The notes: generated by a model not told the origin, from the sequence alone. 6,765 bases of DNA from Lachnospiraceae bacterium (GCA_900753685.1 CAAEAB010000236.1:1-6765); one strand, 5' to 3'; shown: positions 1 through 6,743, counted from the first letter of the stretch. Numbers and translations are program-made.

Positions 1-722
1 CAGCCGCAGGCGCAGTCCGGTCCATGGTCATGGTCGTGATGGTGATGATGCTCATGGTCGTGATGATGATGCTCATGGTCGTGATGATGCTCGTGTTCTT
101 CTTCGAGAAGTTTCAGCACAAAATCATTCTCCTTCTCCATAGCATCCAGGATCTTTGCGCCGTCGATATCATCCCAAGCCGTTGTCACGATGGTCGCCTT
201 TGGATTATGCTCCTTAATCATTTCAAGGCATTTTGCCAATTTTTCCTCAGACATCTTTTGGGTACGGCTAAGCACGATCGTCTTTGCGTGCTCAATCTGA
301 TTATTGAAAAATTCACCAAAATTCTTCATATACATTTTACACTTCTGACCGTCAACAACCGCCGTATAGCTGTTTAACTTAATATCTACTTTTTCTCCAA
401 CGCCTTCCACAGCTCGGATGACATCGGATAATTTACCGACGCCCGACGGTTCGATAATTACCCGGTCCGGTGTGTAATCGTGAATAACTTTTTCAAGCGC
501 CGTACCAAAATCCCCCACCAGAGAACAGCAGATACAGCCAGAATTCATCTCTGTAATCTCAACTCCGGCGTCCTTTAAAAATCCGCCGTCAATACCAATC
601 TCGCCAAATTCATTTTCAATCAAAACTACTTTTTCATCCTGAAAAGCCTCGGATAAAAGCTTTTTAATTAATGTTGTTTTTCCGGCACCTAAAAATCCGG
701 AAATAATGTCAATCTTAGTCAC
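1..722 (-). CDS. G3E-family (COG0523, CobW-like) GTPase with His-rich metal-binding tract; C-terminus cut by window edge
   Basis: Putative GTP-dependent metal chaperone of the cytosol, probably for zinc, nickel or cobalt; the metal cannot be read from sequence. The 240 visible residues hold a Walker A loop GFLGAGKTT (9-17), the family's GCICC metal-binding motif (CxCC, 63-66) and the EPSG switch (91-94). The usual guanine-recognition NKxD is replaced by SRTQ (152-155). Residues 210-233 are 24 in a row made only of His (17), Asp (4) and Glu (3), followed by GPDCACG, which adds two cysteines; both look like metal ligands. The family's CobW C-terminal domain should follow past the left edge. I chose the GTG at 722-720 because GGAAAGG (734-740) is 11 bases upstream; a second in-frame GTG at 731 lies only 2 bases from it. 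It is separated from the upstream aminopeptidase gene by a terminator and probably has its own promoter. Family assignment is secure; the metal is unknown. Confidence 0.93.
   Translation of the reverse strand, partial: MTKIDIISGFLGAGKTTLIKKLLSEAFQDEKVVLIENEFGEIGIDGGFLKDAGVEITEMNSGCICCSLVGDFGTALEKVIHDYTPDRVIIEPSGVGKLSDVIRAVEGVGEKVDIKLNSYTAVVDGQKCKMYMKNFGEFFNNQIEHAKTIVLSRTQKMSEEKLAKCLEMIKEHNPKATIVTTAWDDIDGAKILDAMEKENDFVLKLLEEEHEHHHDHEHHHHDHEHHHHHDHDHGPDCACG
24..92 (-). repeat. His/Asp/Glu codon repeat tract with perfect 21-bp tandem duplication
   Basis: This stretch encodes the His-rich tract of the G3E GTPase. Positions 48-68 and 69-89 are identical 21-base copies, and 27-47 is a degraded third copy. 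The unit encodes His-His-His-Asp-His-Glu-His type sequence on the minus strand. Because the repeat length is a multiple of three, slippage or recombination would change the number of histidines without breaking the frame. Confidence 0.85.
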
Positions 723-733
723 TATAGTCACTA
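716..733. repeat. Two perfect 9-bp tandem repeats over the GTG start region of the G3E GTPase gene
   Basis: On the minus strand TAGTGACTA occurs twice back to back (733-725 and 724-716). Each unit is itself a near-palindrome, TAGT-G-ACTA, with one central base. The duplication creates two in-frame GTG codons 9 bases apart (731 and 722). It may be only a slippage product, or a regulator site overlapping the start; the sequence does not decide. Confidence 0.6.
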
Positions 734-759
734 CCTTTCCAGTTTTAAAAACACCTTGT

Positions 760-789
760 AAAAAAATTCCGTCTGAGACTGACGGAATT
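760..789 (-). terminator. Intrinsic (rho-independent) terminator after the M18 aminopeptidase gene
   Basis: Read on the minus strand, a 9-bp perfect stem AATTCCGTC / GACGGAATT (789-781 and 773-765) encloses a 7-base loop and runs into seven consecutive T (766-760, the first two within the stem). It begins 42 bases after the aminopeptidase stop codon. There is no U-tract in the plus direction, so it acts on the minus strand only. It could also serve as an early attenuator for the G3E GTPase gene, because a promoter candidate for that gene lies upstream of it. Confidence 0.85.
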
Positions 790-799
790 ACCAATAATT

Positions 800-828
800 A
801 GTGTACCACACCAAATTTGGTTTATCAA
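800..828 (-). promoter_or_regulatory. Candidate sigma-A promoter for the G3E GTPase gene, with 12-bp palindrome in the spacer
   Basis: On the minus strand TTGATA (828-823; 5 of 6 to TTGACA) is followed after exactly 17 bases by TACACT (805-800; 4 of 6 to TATAAT), preceded by a TGG that makes an extended -10 (TGn). The perfect palindrome ACCAAATTTGGT (810-821) lies within the spacer, where a bound repressor would block RNA polymerase. Transcription would begin near 793 and pass straight into the 760-789 hairpin. This was found by eye; no known operator was recognised and no Zur-type box was seen. Confidence 0.5.
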
Positions 829-831
829 GCT

Positions 832-2220
832 TTAAATCCAGTCTTTTGTTTTCAAAAAGGTTTCATAACATTTTTCTGCCTCATAAATATCGGCTTTGCT
901 TGTGATTTCCCATGGCGCATGCATGCTTAAAACGGATACGCCGCAGTCGATGACATCCATATCATAGGCCGCCGGGATCCAGGCGATGGTATTGCCGCCG
1001 CCGGCATCGACCTTCCCCATCTCAGCCATCTGATAAGCAACTTTATCCGCATCCATGATCCTGCGGATGCGGGCAACATATTCGGCGCCGGCATCATTGG
1101 AACCGGATTTACCGCGGGCGCCGGTATACTTATTAAATACGACACCATGACCGAAATAGGACGCATTATTTTTCTCAAATACGGAAGCGTAAGTCGGGTC
1201 ATAAGCCGCATTGACATCCGAAGAAAGCATTTTGGAACGGGATAAAGTCCGACGGAGAGTTATGTCACTCAGTTTTCCCATGGCATTGAGAACCTCTGCG
1301 ATGGTATTTTCAAAGAATCGGGAGCCCATACTGGAAGCGCCCACACTGCCGATCTCCTCCTTATCGACGAAGATGGCAACGCTGGTCCGCATAACCTGAT
1401 CGACAGACAGCATGGCCATAAGCGATGTATAAGCGCAAACACGGTCATCCTGTCCATAGGCCATAATCATACTCTTATCCAGGCCGAAATCTCTGGCTTT
1501 TCCTGCCGGCACGACCTCGATCTCACCGGAAATAAAATCTTCCTCTTCGATATCATATTTATCTTTTAAAAGCTTTAAAATATTTGCTTTTACTTTATCC
1601 TTTTCCTCCGAATCTTTCAATGGACGACTGCCCACTAAAATATCCAGATTTTCTCCTTCGACGACAACGGCCCCCTTCTTTTCAAGCTGTTTGGCCGACA
1701 AATGAACAAGCAAGTCCGTCACTCCGAATACCGGATCCTTTTCATCCTCACCGATATTAATTTCCACATGGCTGCCGTCCTTTTTTACAATGGTTCCGTG
1801 AAGAGCCAGCGGCAGCGTCACCCACTGATATTTCTTGATACCGCCGTAATAATGGGTATCCATATAGGCCAGCTCCGTATCCTCATAAAATGGATTCTGT
1901 TTCAGATCAAGCCGAGGCGAATCGATATGGGTGCCAAGGATGTTCAGCCCCTCTTCCATCGGAAAAAGTCCGATATTGATGAACATGACTGCCTTTCCCT
2001 TTGTCTGGGCGTAAACTTTGTTTCCCGCTCTCAATGGCTGCCCGGTACGAATGACATCCTCCATCGACACATAGCCGCACTGACGAGCCGTCGAGATCAT
2101 CTGACGGACACATTCTCTCTCCGTCTTTCCATGATCCAGGAAAAATTTATATCCCTGGATCAGCGCGTCCATCATCTCCAAATCTTCATCTGTATAAGTA
2201 TTCCACGCATTTTCTTTCAT
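832..2220 (-). CDS. M18-family metalloaminopeptidase
   Basis: Cytosolic zinc/cobalt-type aminopeptidase of family M18 (COG1362), which removes N-terminal residues from peptides as part of protein and peptide turnover. The 462-residue length is normal for the family. Expected metal-binding and catalytic blocks appear in order: GTHIDSPR (His98, Asp100), GQDDR (Asp258/Asp259), DKEEIGS (Glu288/Glu289), SSDVNAAYDP (Asp335), GARGKSGSNDAG near 367-378, and MHAPWE (His434) near the C-terminus, where many relatives have MHS. No signal peptide is present. The ATG at 2220 has AGGAGG (2230-2235) 9 bases upstream. It follows the MoxR ATPase gene after 42 bases with no convincing terminator between, so it may be the last gene of that operon, and it ends at a strong terminator. 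The family is certain; substrate preference (acidic or broader) cannot be read. Confidence 0.95.
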   Translation of the reverse strand: MKENAWNTYTDEDLEMMDALIQGYKFFLDHGKTERECVRQMISTARQCGYVSMEDVIRTGQPLRAGNKVYAQTKGKAVMFINIGLFPMEEGLNILGTHIDSPRLDLKQNPFYEDTELAYMDTHYYGGIKKYQWVTLPLALHGTIVKKDGSHVEINIGEDEKDPVFGVTDLLVHLSAKQLEKKGAVVVEGENLDILVGSRPLKDSEEKDKVKANILKLLKDKYDIEEEDFISGEIEVVPAGKARDFGLDKSMIMAYGQDDRVCAYTSLMAMLSVDQVMRTSVAIFVDKEEIGSVGASSMGSRFFENTIAEVLNAMGKLSDITLRRTLSRSKMLSSDVNAAYDPTYASVFEKNNASYFGHGVVFNKYTGARGKSGSNDAGAEYVARIRRIMDADKVAYQMAEMGKVDAGGGNTIAWIPAAYDMDVIDCGVSVLSMHAPWEITSKADIYEAEKCYETFLKTKDWI

Positions 2221-2262
2221 TTGTATATTCCTCCTAACCTAAGAACAAAAAGGCCTTTTCAA

Positions 2263-3759
2263 TTATCCAAAAAATGAAAGCTCCTTTTCAATACTCTGGA
2301 TATCTGCCATAATAGCACTCTGACGCTCGCCAAGCAACAACCCCTGATTGTATTGATAATATTTCTCACAGCCGTTTTCTCCGATAAACCAGAGCGCATA
2401 ATGGCTGGAATTCAATTCTGTAATAAAGACAACCATTTCCTGGCTTTCACCGAAAGCGCCCTCCACAAAGGCAAAGGCATTGTCAAAGGCGTCCTTCCAC
2501 TGGGTAAGCAGAGACTGGCGTTTTGCCACCGCTTCATTAAATCTATTCTTGACCGTCTCAAAGTCAGCGCCACCGCGGACCGCTTTCAGATAGTCTTCCA
2601 GTGTATTCATTAAACGCACGGCAATGCGGATTTCATGTTTTTCCATCGTCTTTCCGTGGTCGCTCCGCTCCCATTTTTCCTTTTCCTGAGTAAGGGCCTC
2701 TGACAGACCTTCCGGCAAATCCGGCTGACCCTTGACAAATTTTAAAACAGCAAAAAGCCGTTCCACATAAACGTCCCATTCATAACATTCTTTGGAGCCA
2801 TCATTTAAGGAGCTGACAAGAAGTCCGAGAACGCTCAGCTTTTCATCAAACGGTGCGGACGAAATTCTTTCCTCAGCGCCCGGATGAATTCTTCCATGTA
2901 AAATATCCCCCACGTTATAGTCCGAAGCATATTTTTTATATAAATCCATATAGGCGGCAAATTCCTTGGCAATTCGGGGATGCTGTAAATACTGGGCAAT
3001 TACCCCTTCCGTCACCGGAATATCCAGCTTTTCATAGGCATGAATCATCTGAGATAAATCTTCCCAGCCACGAGCTGTCACAAAGCGTTTCCCTTCCACC
3101 GTTGTCTCCACAGTATAAAAGTTTTCTTTTTTCACATCCAGATAAGAAATGATGCTTCCGTGAATTCCGGCTTTATAGGCATATTCCTTCCATACCGGAA
3201 GATTTTCTGTCACATCGATCCGTTTCACCCGGTCTAATGTAACAATATCAAATTCCTTAACCGATTTGTTGTATTCCGGCGGATTTCCCGCCGCTACAAT
3301 GATCCAGCCCTCCGGCACCTGATGATTGCCAAAGGTCTTTCCCTGGAGAAACTGGAGCATGGTCGGCGCCAGTGTCTCGGAAACGCAGTTAATCTCATCG
3401 ATAAACAAAATACCTTCCTTTAAACCTGTACGCTCGATCTGAGTATAAACCGAACCGATGATCTCGCTCATCGTATATTCGGTGACCGCATACTCCTTCC
3501 CGCCAAAATCTCTGTGTTCGATCATCGGCAGACCAATGGCCGACTGGCGGGTATGATGGGTAATGGTGTAGGCCACCAGACCAATGCCGCACTCTCGGGC
3601 CGCCTGTTCCATGATGGCTGTTTTTCCGATTCCCGGAGGTCCAATCAAAAGTACGGGTCTTTGATGGTTTATTCCGATAACATAATTTCCAAGCTCATCC
3701 TTTGCCGTATAGGCCTTCACTGTATGAATAATTTCTTCTTTTGCTTCCTTAATATTCAT
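2263..3759 (-). CDS. MoxR-family AAA+ ATPase with long C-terminal extension
   Basis: ATP-driven remodelling chaperone of the MoxR class, expected to form a cytosolic hexamer and work with the VWA protein encoded just upstream. Numbering from the GTG at 3768 (subtract 3 for the ATG chosen here): Walker A GPPGIGKT (43-50), Walker B ILFIDE (120-125), sensor 1 Asn in AAGNPPE (162), arginine-finger candidates in LDRVKR (180, 183), and a sensor 2 Arg in TARGWE (233). Residues from about 300 to the end form a charged, largely helical extension that I do not recognise. The ATG at 3759 is preferred because GGAG (3768-3771) lies 8 bases upstream; the GTG at 3768 overlaps that site and has none of its own. 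With this start, one base separates it from the preceding stop codon, which implies translational coupling. RavA and NorQ are better-known relatives; client and process are unknown here. Confidence 0.9.
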   Translation of the reverse strand: MNIKEAKEEIIHTVKAYTAKDELGNYVIGINHQRPVLLIGPPGIGKTAIMEQAARECGIGLVAYTITHHTRQSAIGLPMIEHRDFGGKEYAVTEYTMSEIIGSVYTQIERTGLKEGILFIDEINCVSETLAPTMLQFLQGKTFGNHQVPEGWIIVAAGNPPEYNKSVKEFDIVTLDRVKRIDVTENLPVWKEYAYKAGIHGSIISYLDVKKENFYTVETTVEGKRFVTARGWEDLSQMIHAYEKLDIPVTEGVIAQYLQHPRIAKEFAAYMDLYKKYASDYNVGDILHGRIHPGAEERISSAPFDEKLSVLGLLVSSLNDGSKECYEWDVYVERLFAVLKFVKGQPDLPEGLSEALTQEKEKWERSDHGKTMEKHEIRIAVRLMNTLEDYLKAVRGGADFETVKNRFNEAVAKRQSLLTQWKDAFDNAFAFVEGAFGESQEMVVFITELNSSHYALWFIGENGCEKYYQYNQGLLLGERQSAIMADIQSIEKELSFFG

Positions 3760-3760
3760 T

Positions 3761-5077
3761 TTACTCACTCCATGTTAATATATCGTCCGGTTCAAGGATG
3801 ACCTTCATCGCCCAGGCCGGTACCTTGATATCCGTATAATCCTCTTTCACAAAAATAAACGCTGTCTCAAAATCCGGTTTCTTTGCCGGAAACTCTCCAT
3901 ACCCGTCGGTAAAATAAAGAACCCCCTTCAGGTTTCGGAATTCTCCGTCCCTGACAAGCCGTTCCACATAAGAAATACCCGCCTTAAAATCCGTGCCGCC
4001 CCGGCCCCGGATGACCAACCGCTTCATACATTCCTTTAATTCTTCCTCTGTCTGAATCTTCATATCCATCTGAACTTTGGCATCGCATTGGATAATGTGC
4101 AGATTCATATTTTTGAAGAAGCTATCCATGCTGTGAAGAATTTGAAAGGTTTCATGGAAAAACCGCTTTAAAATCTCATCACCGCAAGATTCCGACGTAT
4201 CTACGATGATCGCCAGCTCCTGAATCTTTTCCGATTCCTTATATTCCAGCGGTTCTACCAGAGGCACGTTACCATAGGTATTTAGGCCGTAAGTATAAAA
4301 TATATAATCAAAGCTGTCCAGATCCAGCTTAATTTCCTCATTTAAGACCGTAAACTTTCTTAAAAATTTACGGTAGTCATAGGTCTCATGCAGGCTGATT
4401 TCCATTTGAAGAAGCAGATCACCGGCCTGCTGGCCCATACTTTTTGAAAAAGTGGACAAATTTGTTTTCATTTTCTGGCTAATATCCTGCCATTTATTAT
4501 CCTTTTCCTGCTGACGCTGTTTTCCCTCCGGCGTATCTTCCTGTCCCTGCCAGAAGGAATGATCATCCAGCGTGAAAATCCGCTCGGCAGCCATCAGTTC
4601 CCGAGGCGACAGGGAATGATTCATCATCCACCGGTAAATGGACTGGGCGTTAAGCACCTTTGTATCCTGTCCGATCCGGTAATACCAGGACTCCCGCTCA
4701 TCGCTGACGACCCGCTTAACACAGACCGCGTCAAACCGGTCCACTAGGGATTCGGCGGCAATATCACAGGACAGATTCCAGAGCCGTTCGTCCCGCTCCA
4801 TCCGCCCTGTCATATGGCGGAAAATATTATGCATCAGCATATGCACATAAACCCGGTGAATATCCTGGGGCCACTCTTTATAGGCCGCAGTCAGCCAGGA
4901 TGGATTAAACAGGATTTTAAATCCATCGGTCCCGATGGTCTTTGTACTTAAATTCAGTTCATAGTCCAGCGCGCTCAAGGCTATATCAAAATAGCGCATG
5001 GACATATAAATTTCATTCCGGGAAGCTGTCAGAATCTGCAGACCGACCCGGTTAATTCTTTCTTTTATTTCATTCAT
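3761..5077 (-). CDS. VWA-domain protein with DUF2201-type (COG3864) metallopeptidase-like N-terminal domain
   Basis: Likely partner of the MoxR ATPase encoded immediately downstream, 438 residues and cytosolic. The N-terminal part resembles the putative metallopeptidase domain of the COG3864/DUF2201 proteins: VHMLMHNIFRH (78-88) aligns with the expected HExxH...H motif, but the Glu is Met80, so hydrolysis is doubtful although His79, His83 and His88 remain. CDIAAE (104-109) follows. A polar Gln/Lys-rich linker covers about 175-215. The C-terminal VWA domain begins near 286 and has a complete MIDAS: DTSES (293-297), Thr362 in GRGGTD, and Asp391 in YFTDGYG, so it should bind a divalent metal and a protein ligand. 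The ATG at 5077 has AGGA (5087-5090) 9 bases upstream, overlapping the stop of the LRR gene. Pairing with MoxR follows the RavA-ViaA and NorQ-NorD pattern; the role of this subtype is not known to me. Confidence 0.87.
   Translation of the reverse strand: MNEIKERINRVGLQILTASRNEIYMSMRYFDIALSALDYELNLSTKTIGTDGFKILFNPSWLTAAYKEWPQDIHRVYVHMLMHNIFRHMTGRMERDERLWNLSCDIAAESLVDRFDAVCVKRVVSDERESWYYRIGQDTKVLNAQSIYRWMMNHSLSPRELMAAERIFTLDDHSFWQGQEDTPEGKQRQQEKDNKWQDISQKMKTNLSTFSKSMGQQAGDLLLQMEISLHETYDYRKFLRKFTVLNEEIKLDLDSFDYIFYTYGLNTYGNVPLVEPLEYKESEKIQELAIIVDTSESCGDEILKRFFHETFQILHSMDSFFKNMNLHIIQCDAKVQMDMKIQTEEELKECMKRLVIRGRGGTDFKAGISYVERLVRDGEFRNLKGVLYFTDGYGEFPAKKPDFETAFIFVKEDYTDIKVPAWAMKVILEPDDILTWSE
3768..3771 (-). 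promoter_or_regulatory. Ribosome binding site deciding the ATG start of the MoxR ATPase
   Basis: GGAG on the minus strand, inside the last codons of the VWA gene, lies 8 bases before ATG at 3759 and overlaps the alternative GTG at 3766-3768. This favours the ATG and points to reinitiation after the VWA stop codon (3761-3763). Confidence 0.65.
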
Positions 5078-5088
5078 TGTTCATCGTC

Positions 5089-6033
5089 CTATAAATCAAA
5101 GGTTTTTGTCATTGACGAATAATGGGTATTTTTATACTGCATCAGCATACTGACAAATTCAGGCACTTCATTTTTCTGTCCGAATTCAATTCCAGCGTCA
5201 AGCATTTCCTTCGGCAGAGGATCCCCCTCCGTGAGCAGAGAAAACAAAGTCCATCGTTTTGTCTCAACCAGATAATAAAGAACCTGGGCGCCCATAGATT
5301 TTAAATGGTCAATATAAAACCTGCGGGCCTGAGAAGCCAGTTCGTAAGGATGGCTTAACCGTTTCAATGCCAGATCCATCACTGTCTTCGGCTCATCCCG
5401 ATGAATCGTCAGCTCGAAAATCTCGTCATATTTCATGTAATCAATGCCGGTGCTGCTGATACAATTCCGGTAGAGACTGCCCGAACCATAGGTTTTATGG
5501 TTAAACTGGCGGGCCTCCTCATTGGCCGTCTCTTCGTAAAAGAAATCCGTAAAAACGAGCTGGGATACATTACCGTCCTTATAATGAAAGGTCACCGTCA
5601 ATTCATAATTAGTATCACTTAAAATTGTATTGATTTGGCTTTCCAATCCCTGAACAGTATAAAGATGAATATCCTTCAAATCCGAATCATTACGAAAAGC
5701 CCCATATCCCATATGTAAAAGGGTTCCCGGCAAAACAACCCGGGCCAGACGGGTGCAATTATAAAAAGCATAGTCATCAATACGCTCCATTCCTTCCGGG
5801 AACTCGATCTGCTCAAGAAAACGGCATTCGGCGAAGGCATGATCTCCGATAGTCTTCAACGATTCGGGCAGATGAATCCGCGTCATATCCCGTTGTTCAT
5901 AAAAAGCATATTCGCCAATAACAGTGACCGGATGGTTTTCCCAGACATCCGGTACGGAGACCACCTTGTCCTCTCCGTCCGCTTTCAGAAGCCGCGCGCC
6001 GCCGTCCTTCATTATCTCAAATCTGAACCCCAT
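5089..6033 (-). CDS. Cytosolic leucine-rich-repeat (BspA-type, LRR_5) protein with unrecognised C-terminal domain
   Basis: From the ATG at 6033 the protein has 314 residues, with no signal peptide and no membrane segment, unlike the exported BspA-type surface proteins. Four consecutive 23-residue repeats start at about 39, 62, 85 and 108, each with an I/M-G/D-x-x-AF core, a middle stretch ending in a hydrophobic strand and, in the first three, an LP or FP turn; this is the LRR_5 pattern. Residues from about 125 to the end (FTDFFYEE, YMKYDEIFELTIHRDEP, a helical tail) are not repeats and match no family I recognise. I prefer this start because GGAGAG (6041-6046) is placed 7-9 bases upstream; the ATG at 6048 (319 residues) has only GGAG one base away. 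It overlaps the 3' end of tcdA and lies 11 bases before the VWA gene. A protein-binding scaffold or client adaptor for the MoxR/VWA pair is inference. Confidence 0.85.
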   Translation of the reverse strand: MGFRFEIMKDGGARLLKADGEDKVVSVPDVWENHPVTVIGEYAFYEQRDMTRIHLPESLKTIGDHAFAECRFLEQIEFPEGMERIDDYAFYNCTRLARVVLPGTLLHMGYGAFRNDSDLKDIHLYTVQGLESQINTILSDTNYELTVTFHYKDGNVSQLVFTDFFYEETANEEARQFNHKTYGSGSLYRNCISSTGIDYMKYDEIFELTIHRDEPKTVMDLALKRLSHPYELASQARRFYIDHLKSMGAQVLYYLVETKRWTLFSLLTEGDPLPKEMLDAGIEFGQKNEVPEFVSMLMQYKNTHYSSMTKTFDL

Positions 6034-6736
6034 CTGTTTTCTCTCCATTCTCCGGTGTTTCTTTTAATATATCCTGTACAACTGCCGATGCGATCAAAAG
6101 TCCTGCGCTGGCCGGAACAAAGGATATACTCCCCGGCGTCCGGTGATTCGCCACAGGCTCTTCCGTTGAATAAACTACTTTGAGATGCTTCACGCCACGG
6201 CTCTTTAATTCCCGGCGCATAACCCGGGCCAATGGGCATACACTTGTTTTATAAATATCTGCCACCTGAAGTTTCGAAGGATCCATTTTATTCCCTGTTC
6301 CCATAGAACTAATCACAGGAACTCCAAAAGTCTGACATTTCATAACCAGTTCGATCTTTGCCGTTACTGTGTCCACTGCATCCACCACATAATCATAATC
6401 ATTAAAAGGGAAGGTTTCGCTGTTTTCCGGCAAAAAGAAGGTTTCCCGTGTATGTACCGTCGCTTTTGGATTAATTTCTCCGATCCGGTCCTTCATCACC
6501 CAGGTCTTCATCCGTCCCACCGTCGATTCCAACGCAATAATCTGACGATTCAGATTGGATATACTGACCACATCTTTATCAACTAATGTAAATTCTCCAA
6601 TACCGCAGCGGGCCAATGCTTCTGTCACGTAACCGCCCACACCGCCAACACCGAAAATCGCCACGTGACATTCGGCCAAACGCTTTAGTCCTTCTTTGCC
6701 GATTATCCGTTCGGTCCTCTGAAATCTATCTTCCAA
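6017..6736 (-). CDS. tcdA: tRNA threonylcarbamoyladenosine dehydratase (TcdA/CsdL family, ThiF-like E1 fold)
   Basis: Probably the ATP-dependent enzyme that cyclises t6A to ct6A at tRNA position 37. The 239-residue E1-like protein shows GVGGVGG (29-35) of the nucleotide-binding fold, VDKD (52-55) and NLNRQ (61-65), which bind ATP in the family, DAVD (119-122), and GSISFVPASAGLLIAS (202-217) near the end. Length and motif order fit TcdA (formerly YgdL/CsdL) better than ThiF or MoeB, which usually carry zinc-binding CxxC pairs; only isolated cysteines (134, 167) are seen here. The start is TTG at 6736, chosen because AAGGAGGG (6744-6751) stands 8 bases upstream and no ATG or GTG is well placed. 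It is the first complete gene of the right-hand operon; its last 17 bases overlap the LRR gene. Any promoter lies outside the window. Confidence 0.9.
   Translation of the reverse strand: MEDRFQRTERIIGKEGLKRLAECHVAIFGVGGVGGYVTEALARCGIGEFTLVDKDVVSISNLNRQIIALESTVGRMKTWVMKDRIGEINPKATVHTRETFFLPENSETFPFNDYDYVVDAVDTVTAKIELVMKCQTFGVPVISSMGTGNKMDPSKLQVADIYKTSVCPLARVMRRELKSRGVKHLKVVYSTEEPVANHRTPGSISFVPASAGLLIASAVVQDILKETPENGEKTDGVQI
6041..6046 (-). promoter_or_regulatory. Ribosome binding site deciding the start of the LRR gene
   Basis: GGAGAG on the minus strand sits within the 3' end of tcdA, 7 to 9 bases before ATG at 6033 depending on the pairing used. It also overlaps the alternative ATG at 6048, which therefore has no proper site of its own. 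Confidence 0.55.
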
Positions 6737-6743
6737 CAGCCTT

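Noticed and set aside
24..377. Plus-strand open frame starting with many Met and Val codons
   Set aside because: It is the antisense of the His/Asp codon repeats of the G3E GTPase gene; it has no ribosome binding site and no protein-like composition.
723..831. Zur box or riboswitch upstream of the G3E GTPase gene
   Set aside because: COG0523 genes are often zinc-regulated, but no Zur-like inverted repeat was seen, and the leader after the predicted start is too short for a known metal riboswitch.
2248..2259. Palindrome AAAAGGCCTTTT between the MoxR and aminopeptidase genes as a terminator
   Set aside because: With a minimal loop only four A-T pairs remain, and the following bases are not a true T run; too weak to stop transcription.
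1702..2277. 191-codon plus-strand open frame
   Set aside because: It lies opposite the M18 aminopeptidase, whose catalytic motifs are all in the minus frame; no plausible start site or protein family.
3761..3768. Eight-base overlap of the VWA and MoxR genes using the GTG at 3768
   Set aside because: The GTG is inside the only good ribosome binding site; the ATG at 3759 is correctly spaced, so the genes probably do not overlap.
6012..6239. 75-codon minus-strand frame inside tcdA
   Set aside because: It is a shifted-frame shadow of tcdA; the tcdA frame continues intact with its conserved C-terminal motif.
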